DNA of 11,230 nucleotides. Origin: an uncultured Eubacteriales bacterium. Its GTDB lineage: Bacteria; Bacillota; Clostridia; Oscillospirales; Oscillospiraceae. Numbering within the stretch: position 1 is the first letter of the stretch; every line of letters starts with the position of its first letter. The position numbers and the translations under genes were made by a program. Where the stretch lies: NCBI GenBank assembly GCA_900548625.1, contig URLO01000056.1, positions 1 through 11,230 on the forward strand. The letters are read 5' to 3'. Under the pieces are notes generated by a model. The model did no database searches, was not told where the DNA came from, and saw only the letters and a list, made by a program, of their open reading frames with translations. Of this stretch, positions 1-6,087 are shown piece by piece.

Positions 1-25
1 AAGACGTCTCTATTGCCGGCTGACC

Positions 26-430
26 TCATTCAGCCAGAGCCTGCAAACCAATTTGCGCATAACTCTTGACGGCACCTACCACCGTCACATCTTCCTTGCT
101 CTTTACTACAATTTTCTCCACCAGACTGCTCCAAAGGGCATCGTCAAATTCTGTGATAACGCCTTCCTGGTCTTTCAGGACTGTGATGAATCTGCCCATC
201 TGTTCATACCTTGCTTCATTGTCAGAAATTGCGGTGCTGACTTCATCGTATTGCGCTTTCAGTCTGTCATAGCGTTCCACCGAGGCATTGTAGCGTTTAT
301 TGTAATCATCCTGGTCTTGTGCCACTCGTGCGTTCTCTGCTACCGCATTCTGCGTAAGTTCTACCGTCACAGCGATTTCTTTCTGCAGGGCATCACGCTT
401 GGCTTCCAGTTCAGAATTATGTAAGCGCGG
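26..430 (-). pseudogene. 3' remnant of a large serine recombinase (TnpX/Tn4451-type)
   Basis: The reading frame encodes the C-terminal part of a large serine recombinase, the enzyme family that inserts and excises Tn4451-like elements through a serine-linked DNA intermediate. Visible are the long charged coiled-coil segment (starting near LHNSELEAKRDALQKEI) and the family signature FDDALWSSLVEKIVV near the end. The catalytic N-terminal resolvase domain, the recombinase domain and the zinc ribbon are all missing. Intact family members run to about 500-550 residues; only about 130 remain. The usual C-terminal FKDG-type strand after VTVV is also replaced by unrelated residues before the stop at 26, so both ends look broken. 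No ATG or GTG start with a ribosome binding site exists; the open frame merely runs back to a TTG inside a terminator T-tract near 460. The family is confident; expression is doubtful. Confidence 0.75.
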
Positions 431-458
431 CCGCTCCCACACGACTGCGGTTACAAAC

Positions 459-490
459 AAAAAACCGTGCTGCCTGATATGACCGCACGG
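459..490 (-). terminator. Intrinsic terminator of the riboswitch leader
   Basis: On the minus strand a stem CCGTGC/GCACGG (positions 485-490 and 465-470, about 14-nt loop) is followed at once by TTTTTTG. It lies about 30 nt beyond the 3' end of the cobalamin-type aptamer, the expected place for a transcription-terminating expression platform. A small hairpin, TATCTA-AG-TAGATA (505-518), sits between them and may be part of the switch. Confidence 0.6.
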
Positions 491-522
491 AAATAAAGCC
501 CCTATCTACTTAGATAAGTGCT

Positions 523-674
523 GAATATTTCGGCTCCGGTCATGGCAAGGCACAGGGCAGCTCTCAGAAGACCTGACTTATTCTGACCAAGCAGACATCA
601 CAGTGACCGACTCGCGGGGCTTCTCACCCCATTCCACCTGCAAGCACATGGCTTACGCGAACTACCCGATATTC
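523..674 (-). ncRNA. Cobalamin (B12) riboswitch aptamer, orphaned
   Basis: Read on the minus strand, the segment holds the conserved blocks of the cobalamin riboswitch family in the right order. These are GGAAT followed by the GGGG-TGAGAA-GCCCC hairpin (P5-like), then GTCACTGTGA (the (C)CACTGT block), then AAGTCAGG ending in GCTGCC (the AGTCAGGA-ACCTGCC block). The ends pair: GAATAT (669-674) with ATATTC (523-528), and CGGGT with ACCGG just inside. GCAGG with CCTGT and CATG with CATG close the core. The region between CACTGT and AGTCAGG is short, so a compact subtype without large peripheral arms is likely. These RNAs bind adenosyl- or aquo-cobalamin and shut off B12 transport, synthesis or B12-independent enzymes. 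A terminator follows at 459-490, but no B12-related gene follows; a recombinase remnant lies there. Assigned by eye; a covariance-model search would settle it. Confidence 0.62.
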
Positions 675-684
675 ATTTTTTATC

Positions 685-713
685 ATGATAACATAGAAAT
701 ACGCAATTACTAA
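685..713 (-). promoter_or_regulatory. Candidate sigma-A promoter of the riboswitch transcript
   Basis: The minus strand shows TTAGTA (708-713), a 17-bp spacer and TATCAT (685-690), in an AT-rich stretch. The -10 matches five of six consensus bases and the -35 is weak. Transcription would start near 678, only a few bases before the outer helix of the aptamer at 674, which fits a riboswitch leader. The -10 overlaps the palindrome TTATCATGATAA (680-691). Confidence 0.4.
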
Positions 714-839
714 TATCATTTTTCTGCGCGATATATTGGATTTTGCATAACTTCATCTAAAAAATGAAATAGTCCGCTGTAACATCTCCTACAGCACGAA
801 TTTTACGTCAGAGATCTTGATCTCCTGCGCAGTGAACTT

Positions 840-880
840 AAAAAACTGCCCGTGAGACGCTTCTCTCACAGGCAGTTTTG
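840..880 (-). terminator. Intrinsic terminator after the MATE gene
   Basis: A long near-perfect hairpin, ACTGCCCGTGAGA (845-857) against TCTCACAGGCAGT (863-877), lies a few bases beyond the MATE stop codon. It is flanked by A-tracts and T-tracts, so it can end transcription of the kinase-like/MATE operon and may also work in the opposite direction. Confidence 0.85.
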
Positions 881-885
881 TTGGT

Positions 886-2226
886 TTATGCCGCTGTATG
901 GACCTTTTCCCAGCGGACAGTCGCGTAGAACACGATCGAGAGCGCCGCTGCGATCGTCCAGCCGATGGGCCAGGAAATCCAGATGCCGGTCGTGCCGAGC
1001 GCGGTGCGGGAAAGCACCTCCGCCAGCGCCACGCGGAGCACCAGATCGGTGAACGTCGCAATCATGAACTTCTTCATAAGGCCCGCGCCGCGGAGCACAC
1101 CGTCGGAGACGAGCTTGGCAGACACGATGAAGTAGAACGGCGCGATGATGCGCAGGAACGCAACGCCTGTATCCATTGCCTGCCCCGTGGGGCTCTCAAG
1201 GAAGATGTGTACAAGTGACTGCCCGGCGAACACATAAAGTGCCACCAGCGGCACGCACAGCGCCCAGACGAGTTTGATACCAGCCCGAAAGCCGGACTTG
1301 ATACGATCATATTTGCTGGCCCCGAGGTTCTGCGCCGTATAGTTGGAAATGCCGTTGCCGAGCGTGGTAAGGGACGTGATAACCATGTTGTTGAGCTTCA
1401 CCGCCGCAGAGTAGCCTGCCATGACGGCCGCGCCGAAGCTGTTGATGACGCTCTGGATGATGATGTTGCCGATGGAGATAAAGCTCTGCTGCAAGATGCT
1501 CGGAATGGCGATGACCGCGAACCGTCCAAAATGGTTCCACGAGAAGATCTTTACTTTTCCTTCCGTCGGGATTTTCGCAAAGCGGCGGAAGACGACCACA
1601 AGCGCCAGCACGCAGCTGATTCCCTGGCACAAAAACGTCGCCCAGGCAACACCGGCAACGCCCATGTTGAACGCCGTAACAAACAGAATATCGACCGCGA
1701 TATTAGACGTGGACGAGCAGGCAAGAAAGATAAACGGCGTTTTGGAGTCGCCCAGCGCTGAGAAAATGCCGGTTGCGACATTGTAGAGGAACACGAACGG
1801 CAGACCATAAATGTAAATGTCGAGGTATAATTTCGAGTCCGCGAAGACCTCTTCCGGCGTTTTGATGAGCCGGAGTAAGCTGTCGCAGCAGAGCGTGCCG
1901 ACAAGCATCAGCGCCGCGCAGATCACGCAGCTGGAAATGAGCGCCGTATAGACCGCAGTTTTGAGATCCTTATACTGCTTTGCGCCAAAAAACAGTGCCG
2001 CAAGAACCGAGCAGGCGATATTGCAGCCGAAGGCGAACGCGATAAAGATCAGCGTAATTTCGTAGCTGTTGCCGACGGCGGCGAGGGCGTTGTCGCTGAT
2101 AAACTTGCCGGCGACGAAGCTGTCCGCGATGTTGTAGAGCTGCTGGAAGATGATGCTTCCGAACAGCGGCAGGCAGAACTGCCAGAGGACTTTCTCGGGC
2201 TTGCCTGTCGTCAGATCCTTATTCAT
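886..2226 (-). CDS. MATE family efflux transporter
   Basis: This encodes a 446-residue multidrug and toxic compound extrusion (MATE) transporter, an inner-membrane antiporter that exports cationic or aromatic compounds using a Na+ or H+ gradient. The chain is strongly hydrophobic, with about 12 membrane segments. It begins with the typical N-terminal pattern: a short polar tail, then WQFCLPLFGSIIFQQLYNIAD with the conserved LYNIAD-type motif near residues 25-30. A second, homologous half starts near the segment AIPSILQQSFISIGN. Length is normal for the family (about 440-460). The start is the ATG at 2226, preceded by GGAGG about 9 bases upstream; a longer open frame to 2253 lacks a ribosome binding site. 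The start overlaps the end of the upstream kinase-like gene by 8 bp, so the two are probably translationally coupled. The substrate cannot be read from the sequence. Confidence 0.93.
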   Translation of the reverse strand: MNKDLTTGKPEKVLWQFCLPLFGSIIFQQLYNIADSFVAGKFISDNALAAVGNSYEITLIFIAFAFGCNIACSVLAALFFGAKQYKDLKTAVYTALISSCVICAALMLVGTLCCDSLLRLIKTPEEVFADSKLYLDIYIYGLPFVFLYNVATGIFSALGDSKTPFIFLACSSTSNIAVDILFVTAFNMGVAGVAWATFLCQGISCVLALVVVFRRFAKIPTEGKVKIFSWNHFGRFAVIAIPSILQQSFISIGNIIIQSVINSFGAAVMAGYSAAVKLNNMVITSLTTLGNGISNYTAQNLGASKYDRIKSGFRAGIKLVWALCVPLVALYVFAGQSLVHIFLESPTGQAMDTGVAFLRIIAPFYFIVSAKLVSDGVLRGAGLMKKFMIATFTDLVLRVALAEVLSRTALGTTGIWISWPIGWTIAAALSIVFYATVRWEKVHTAA

Positions 2227-2839
2227 GGCGCATCGCCTCCTTCGCGGATGCAATAACGCTTGCCGCGCCGCTTACGCCGTATTCGCTCGACGAGAGCATC
2301 AGGTCGTAGCTTTCGGGTTCGCCCCAGAGCGTGTCCGCATAAAAATCAAAGTGGTGCTTGCGCATCCGGTCGACCTTCTGCGCCTTATGAAGGGCGCGTT
2401 TTTCGTCCAGCCCATTCCGCGCGGCGATGCGTTTTGCCCGATCCGCGCTGTCTGCGTAGATGAAAACGGAGAGCGGATGATACCCAGCGCTTCTCAAAAT
2501 CGAGGAGGCACACCGGCCAATGATGACGCAGTCCCCCTTTTCTGCAAGCTCTAAAATTGCGCGGCGCTCGGCTTCAAAGACCCGCGCTTCTTCCGAGTAA
2601 AACGCCTCGCCCAGCGCGGCGGTGTCCGCAAAGGGATTGCCCGAGACGGCAATGCCAAAATCCTCGCCCTTTTCGTCGTATTCCGCGACGGCGGTTTCGG
2701 AAAGCCCCGCTTCCTGCGCGGCTTTTTGAATGAGGCATTTATCGTAGCAGGGAATCCCCAGCTTTTTTGCGACTGCTTCGCCAATTTCCCGGCCGCCGCT
2801 GCCATACTGGCGGCTGATGCAGATGATCGTCCGTTCCAT
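2219..2839 (-). CDS. Cytidylate kinase-like family P-loop protein
   Basis: A 206-residue soluble protein of the cytidylate-kinase-like family (AAA/P-loop type, Pfam 'Cytidylate_kin2'). The N-terminus carries the family P-loop SRQYGSGGREIG (residues 9-20). This is followed by a substrate-region motif (YDKCLIQKAA) and the internal strand CVIIGRCASSIL, then an arginine-rich lid region (RAKRIAARNGLDEKRA). It probably phosphorylates a nucleotide-like or other small molecule, but members of this family are largely uncharacterised and it is not the canonical cmk gene. The start at 2839 has AGGAG about 9 bases upstream. It is the first gene of a two-gene operon with the MATE transporter, divergent from a LysR regulator. 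The pairing suggests a linked step of modification and export, which is an inference from position only. Confidence 0.85.
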   Translation of the reverse strand: MERTIICISRQYGSGGREIGEAVAKKLGIPCYDKCLIQKAAQEAGLSETAVAEYDEKGEDFGIAVSGNPFADTAALGEAFYSEEARVFEAERRAILELAEKGDCVIIGRCASSILRSAGYHPLSVFIYADSADRAKRIAARNGLDEKRALHKAQKVDRMRKHHFDFYADTLWGEPESYDLMLSSSEYGVSGAASVIASAKEAMRHE

Positions 2840-2882
2840 CTTTTTTCGCTCCTGTCTTACATTTTTTCTCTTGACCGCCCCT

Positions 2883-2910
2883 ATCGTAGCAGAAAAATGA
2901 AATATGTAAA
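2883..2910 (-). promoter_or_regulatory. Promoter for the kinase-like/MATE operon
   Basis: On the minus strand TTTACA (2905-2910) and TACGAT (2883-2888) are separated by 16 bp, placing a transcription start about 30-40 bases upstream of the 2839 start codon. It lies next to the LysR promoter, so one bound regulator could touch both. Confidence 0.5.
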
Positions 2911-2915
2911 ATCTA

Positions 2916-2947
2916 TATTTGACATTTCCGATATATCAAAATAGAAT
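2916..2947 (+). promoter_or_regulatory. LysR gene promoter with overlapping inverted repeat
   Basis: TTGACA (2919-2924), a 17-bp spacer and TAGAAT (2942-2947) form a near-consensus promoter. An imperfect dyad overlies it: TATTTGA (2916-2922) against TCAAAATA (2936-2943), with the GATATATC palindrome (2930-2937) inside. LysR regulators commonly bind AT-rich dyads with a T-N11-A core in such divergent regions and repress their own gene; that use here is inferred. Confidence 0.6.
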
Positions 2948-2979
2948 GGTAGAAGAGAAACGAATGCACGGAGGGTGCC

Positions 2980-3873
2980 ATGTATATCAGCTACGAGTAT
3001 TACCGGATTTTCTATCACGTCGCCAGGTGCGGCAATCTGACGAAGGCGGCGGAGGCGCTGCAGAACAGCCAGCCAAACTTAACACGCGCGATTCGGAACT
3101 TAGAGGCGGAGATCGGCTGTCCACTCTTTTCGCGCACGAATCGGGGCATGATTTTGACCCCGGAGGGCGAGGGGCTGTACCGGCACATAAAGATCGCCTG
3201 TACGGAAATTGAAGCGGGCGAAGCCGCCGTGACGCAGAGTCGGACGCTCGAGCGCGGAAACGTGTTTCTGGCAGCAAGCGAGGGTGCGCTTCGGTGTTTA
3301 CTCCTGCCGGTACTTAAAAGGTATCAGGAAAAGTACCCCGGCGTGCATCTTCGCATCAGCAACCACTCCACGCCGCAGGCCGTCGCGGCGCTGCACGAGA
3401 CGACGGCAGATTTTGCGGTCATCACAACGCCGGTTACGCTCTCGCCGTCTCTCACGCAGACGATCGTCAAAGAAATTCGGGAGGTTCCGATCTGCGCGCC
3501 GGCCTTTTCTGGTTTGCTTGGACGAAGCGTCGCGCTTTCCGAGCTGGAAGCGTATCCACTCATCACGCTCGGCGCGGGCACGACCTCCCATGCGTTCTAC
3601 GTCTCTGTTTTCACCGCGCAGGGCGTTGCTTTTCAACCCGCCATCGAAGCTGCCACGGCGGACCAGATCATTCCTATGGCAGAGGCAGGACTTGGTATCG
3701 GCATCGTGCCGGAGGCGTTCATTCGTCCGTCTGATAATGTGCGCCGCATCGAACTGCAAGAGCCCCTCCCGCTGCGTGCCGTGTGCATCGTGAAACGGAA
3801 GGGGCAGCCTTTGAGCGTCGCCGCGAGGGAACTGGAGCGGATGCTGCTGGCGGCTGGGGCTCAGAGCACCTGA
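2980..3873 (+). CDS. LysR family transcriptional regulator
   Basis: A 297-residue LysR-type regulator, a normal length. Residues 1-60 form the winged helix-turn-helix, including GNLTKAAEALQNSQPNLTRAI and the conserved tail EAEIGCPLFSR. From about residue 90 to the end is the two-lobed periplasmic-binding-like effector domain (beginning GNVFLAAS; later GLGIGIVPEAFI). It binds a small effector, unknown here, and controls transcription. The start at 2980 has GGAGG six bases upstream. It is divergent from the kinase-like/MATE operon, the classic arrangement for a LysR protein controlling its neighbours. Its stop is 1 bp from the stop of the convergent sigma-like fragment, so the mobile-element boundary must lie at or very near its 3' end. 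Confidence 0.93.
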   Translation: MYISYEYYRIFYHVARCGNLTKAAEALQNSQPNLTRAIRNLEAEIGCPLFSRTNRGMILTPEGEGLYRHIKIACTEIEAGEAAVTQSRTLERGNVFLAASEGALRCLLLPVLKRYQEKYPGVHLRISNHSTPQAVAALHETTADFAVITTPVTLSPSLTQTIVKEIREVPICAPAFSGLLGRSVALSELEAYPLITLGAGTTSHAFYVSVFTAQGVAFQPAIEAATADQIIPMAEAGLGIGIVPEAFIRPSDNVRRIELQEPLPLRAVCIVKRKGQPLSVAARELERMLLAAGAQST

Positions 3874-3874
3874 C

Positions 3875-4238
3875 TCAGATTTGCTGCTTCAAAAGCCGAA
3901 GCAGCTTTTCTTTTCTGTAGTGCAGCGTCATCACCGGGATTCCTGTTTTCTCGCTGTAGGCACGCAGGGTCAGCGGCGGCGTTTGCAGATATAACGCACG
4001 AAGCAGCGCCGCGTCCTCCTCCGGAAGTGCATCTACTACTTCACGAACGCGCTGCACGGCAAGGGTATGTAGGATGTTTTCTTCCACATCGGCATCCGGG
4101 TCCGGAATGACTTCCTCGCCGGTAGACTCTTTGTCTGCCTGCGCAAAAAGGGAGATGATCGTCCACCCCTTTTTGCTTTCTGCAAGATAGTCGCTGCGCC
4201 GCTTCTCGGTTCGGCTTTGCAGATATTCCTCCTTCGAG
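3875..4238 (-). pseudogene. 5'-truncated sigma-70-like factor of a mobile element
   Basis: The open minus-strand frame reads from about SKEEYLQSRTEKRRSDYL through an acidic stretch (EEVIPDPDADVEENI) to a C-terminal sigma-70 region-4-like helix-turn-helix (ALPEEDAALLRALYL; YSEKTGIPVMTLHYRKEKLL). This matches the small sigma-like proteins common in integrative elements of gut Clostridia, which are thought to regulate element genes. An in-frame stop lies just upstream (near 4246). There is no ATG, and the only usable start would be a GTG at 4087, yielding a 70-residue C-terminal piece. The N-terminal part is therefore missing, and the break coincides with the start of the divergent replisome-organizer gene. 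Domain identity is moderately sure from helix pattern; function after truncation is unlikely. Confidence 0.55.
3883..3914 (+). terminator. Likely intrinsic terminator after the LysR gene
   Basis: GCTGCTTC (3883-3890) pairs with GAAGCAGC (3898-3905) across a 7-nt loop and is followed by TTTTCTTTT. It sits 9 bases after the LysR stop. The same bases encode the Lys/Leu-rich end of the opposing sigma-like fragment, so the terminator function may be a by-product of that coding sequence. Confidence 0.5.
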
Positions 4239-4239
4239 C

Positions 4240-4716
4240 ATGAAGCTCAAGGAAAATTTCTTCACCAGTGAGCGGATGGTTGTTCTGGAAACGATGCCGG
4301 ACGGTATTTTGTATTCCAATTTGCTGCTCAAAATGTACCTGATGTCGCTCAAGCACAACGGAGTTCTCCTGCTGCATGAAAATCTGCCGCACACGCCGCA
4401 GACCATTGCAACGTTTACCCGCCATCAGATCGGCACCGTAGAACGCGCACTGCAAATCTTCCTAAAACTCGGCTTTGTCGAGCTGCTGACCGATGGTGCG
4501 TACTATATGCCGGATATCCAGCTGCTGGTCGGGCGATCCTCCACCGAAGCGGAGCGAAAACGCCGGGAACGGCTGCGTTTACAAACACAGCAGCTCTTGC
4601 CCAGTTCAAAAGCGGACATTTGTCCACCAGAGAATAGAGATAAAGAGATTAGAGAACAGACGTGCGCGCGGACAAATATCCGAACTTACGAAGTAACGGA
4701 GGAAGATGTCGTATGA
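4240..4716 (+). CDS. Phage-type replisome organizer N-terminal domain protein, probably 5'-truncated
   Basis: A 158-residue protein matching the phage replisome organizer N-terminal domain. This winged-helix domain recognises a replication origin in phages and integrative elements and recruits a DnaC-like loader. It begins MKLKENFFTSERM, continues with the conserved helix LYSNLLLKMYLMSLKHNGVLLL, and has a second DNA-binding segment around HQIGTVERALQIFLKLGFVELL. A basic linker (EAERKRRERLRL) and a short tail follow. Family members usually start with a few residues ending in YYWLKLKE, so the first 5-10 residues appear lost: the present ATG would be an internal Met. No ribosome binding site precedes 4240; the bases upstream belong to the opposing sigma-like fragment. 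It overlaps the ATPase gene by 4 bp (ATGA), the usual replication-module arrangement. Confidence 0.7.
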   Translation: MKLKENFFTSERMVVLETMPDGILYSNLLLKMYLMSLKHNGVLLLHENLPHTPQTIATFTRHQIGTVERALQIFLKLGFVELLTDGAYYMPDIQLLVGRSSTEAERKRRERLRLQTQQLLPSSKADICPPENRDKEIREQTCARTNIRTYEVTEEDVV

Positions 4717-5582
4717 TGCCAATTACAGAAGAAGTCCATGCGTTTTTGACGGCAAATGCAGCTGCGCAGATACAGCGAGATGATGAGTATCTCGATGCCG
4801 CTGATGGATTGCTGCACTGCAAGACCTGTCATGGCTTGCGGCAAACGGTCATTCCTGCTCCCGGCGGGACAGGGTTTCTCCGACCACGCTGCCTGTGCCC
4901 CTGCCAGAGTGCTGCGGAAAAACAGTGCAAAGCGGCAGAAGAAAAACGGGAGCGTCTGGAACGCATTCAGCGGCGAAAAGCACATGGGTTACAGGATCGC
5001 CGCCTCTACGATTGCACGTTTGCCAACGACAACGGAAAAACGCCAGGGCTGACTGACAAAGCCAAACGCTATGTAGAACATTGGGAGGATGCGGCACGGA
5101 AAAATATTGGACTGCTCCTGTTTGGCGATGTGGGAACGGGAAAATCTTTTCTCGCCGGGTGCATTGCAAACGCACTGCTGGAGCAGGACGTGCCGGTTCT
5201 GATGACAAATTTCCCGACGATTCTGAATCGCATGACGGGACTGTTCGGCTCTGAGCGTGCTGACTTTCTTGCCAGTCTGAATGCCTATGATCTTCTGATT
5301 CTGGATGATCTTGGTGCAGAGCGAGGAACAGAATATGCATTAGAGCAAGTCTTCGCCGTGATCGACGCCAGATACCGAAGCCGCAAACCGTTGATCGTCA
5401 CAACAAATCTGACGCTGGATGCGCTCAAGCACCCAGACGATCTTGCGCATGCCCGCATCTATGACAGAATCTTGGAAATCTGCGCCCCGATTCTGTTTGG
5501 CGGCGAAAACCTGCGCGTGGAAAAAGCAAATGAAACGAAAACCGCCGCGAGAAATCTCCTGCTGCCGGACAATGCCGCCTGA
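4713..5582 (+). CDS. DnaC/IstB-like ATPase, replicative helicase loader
   Basis: A 289-residue AAA+ ATPase of the DnaC/IstB type, which loads the replicative helicase onto an origin opened by the replisome organizer. Visible motifs are an N-terminal cysteine cluster (C36, C39, C60, C62, C64) likely binding zinc, then a charged coiled-coil (about 65-92). Walker A GDVGTGKS lies at 138-145, Walker B LLILDDLG at 194-201 and a sensor-1-like IVTTN at 228-232. ARIYDRIL near 255 is a plausible arginine finger. The start at 4713 is chosen because GGAGG lies about 10 bases upstream and the ATG overlaps the preceding stop (ATGA); a second ATG follows immediately, and the longer frame from 4662 has no ribosome binding site. 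All ATPase motifs are intact, so this gene looks functional. Confidence 0.9.
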   Translation: MMPITEEVHAFLTANAAAQIQRDDEYLDAADGLLHCKTCHGLRQTVIPAPGGTGFLRPRCLCPCQSAAEKQCKAAEEKRERLERIQRRKAHGLQDRRLYDCTFANDNGKTPGLTDKAKRYVEHWEDAARKNIGLLLFGDVGTGKSFLAGCIANALLEQDVPVLMTNFPTILNRMTGLFGSERADFLASLNAYDLLILDDLGAERGTEYALEQVFAVIDARYRSRKPLIVTTNLTLDALKHPDDLAHARIYDRILEICAPILFGGENLRVEKANETKTAARNLLLPDNAA

Positions 5583-5591
5583 ATCGGTGCC

Positions 5592-5667
5592 GTAGCGACT
5601 ATTGTAGCGACTACAAAAGGCAAAAAATCAAATTTCGAACCGGCATAGCGACTAATGTAGCGACTAC
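5592..5667 (+). repeat. TAGCGACTA iteron-like repeats, possible replication origin
   Basis: Four copies of TAGCGACTA lie at 5593-5601, 5605-5613, 5646-5654 and 5658-5666. They form two pairs: within a pair the copies are spaced by 12 bp (about one helical turn), and the pairs are 53 bp apart. The last copy of each pair extends to GTAGCGACTAC, itself a short inverted repeat. A-rich tracts follow each pair. They begin 10 bp after the helicase-loader gene. Short direct repeats at helical spacing next to replication genes are typical of iterons, so they may be the site bound by the replisome organizer. Confidence 0.5.
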
Positions 5668-5734
5668 GGAATTCAAAGTGCAAAAAAAGCTAGATTATAT
5701 GCGGTGTACGAAACGGCGGCAGGAGACTCAGGCT

Positions 5735-5840
5735 GCGTTTTAGGCTTTTCTTGCTGCGCAAGAAAAGCGCAAGCATAGCATTTTGGTACCAAAACGCGGC
5801 TTGCAGGGAGAACCCTGACCCCAATGCCGCCTCCGGGCGG
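5735..5840. other. Hairpin array, candidate origin of transfer (oriT)
   Basis: Consecutive inverted repeats are GCTTTTCTTGC (5744-5754) with GCAAGAAAAGC (5758-5768), the palindrome TTTTGGTACCAAAA (5781-5794), CAGGG (5804-5808) with CCCTG (5813-5817), and CCGCC/GGCGG around 5826-5840. GCGTTTT (5735-5741) and AAAACGC (5791-5797) could pair around the first hairpin. Stacked inverted repeats followed by an unpaired CCCC-containing stretch are typical of relaxase recognition and nicking regions. No relaxase gene is present, and no known nic sequence was recognised with certainty. Confidence 0.33.
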
Positions 5841-6087
5841 AAAGTTTACGGTTGAACCACGAATCGTTTATCGGCGCAGCCGTTTGCTCCGCTGCGTGGG
5901 GCACGTCGTGCCGATGTGTGCGGCTTTACCGGCTGACCGCGCATCCGTGCAGGTCTGCGCCACACAAACGCCACGTCCGCCCACCGTGGCGGCGTGAAGA
6001 AAATAGAATAAAAAACTTTGATTGGATAATTCTTCTCGGCCATGCAAAAACAAATTTTGATTCCCTGAATGGGAGAAAGGAAGCCAT

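Larger units (their letters stand above)
5583..6087. other. 505-bp non-coding segment with repeats and hairpins
   Basis: No convincing gene lies between the helicase loader and the excisionase. The segment holds the iteron-like repeats (5592-5667), an array of hairpins (5735-5840) and a GC-rich stretch with further short inverted repeats to about 5995. The last of these, CCGCC-N6-GGCGG, lies near 5979-5994. An AT-rich leader follows to the excisionase start. Open frames here (for example 5852-6091) lack recognisable domains, and their composition follows the structured non-coding pattern. This position is where relaxase genes and origins of transfer sit in related elements, but no relaxase sequence is visible. 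Confidence 0.6.

Noticed and set aside
427..434. GCGGCCGC (NotI-type site) at the recombinase junction, suggesting vector sequence
   Set aside because: Isolated 8-base match in GC-rich DNA with no polylinker or vector sequence around it; chance occurrence is adequate.
811..824. GAGATC-TT-GATCTC inverted repeat
   Set aside because: Short, no T-tract or neighbouring gene start; no function can be supported.
5592..5667. Could the TAGCGACTA repeats be a small CRISPR array?
   Set aside because: Repeat units are only 9 bp, paired at 12-bp spacing, with no regular spacers and no cas genes.
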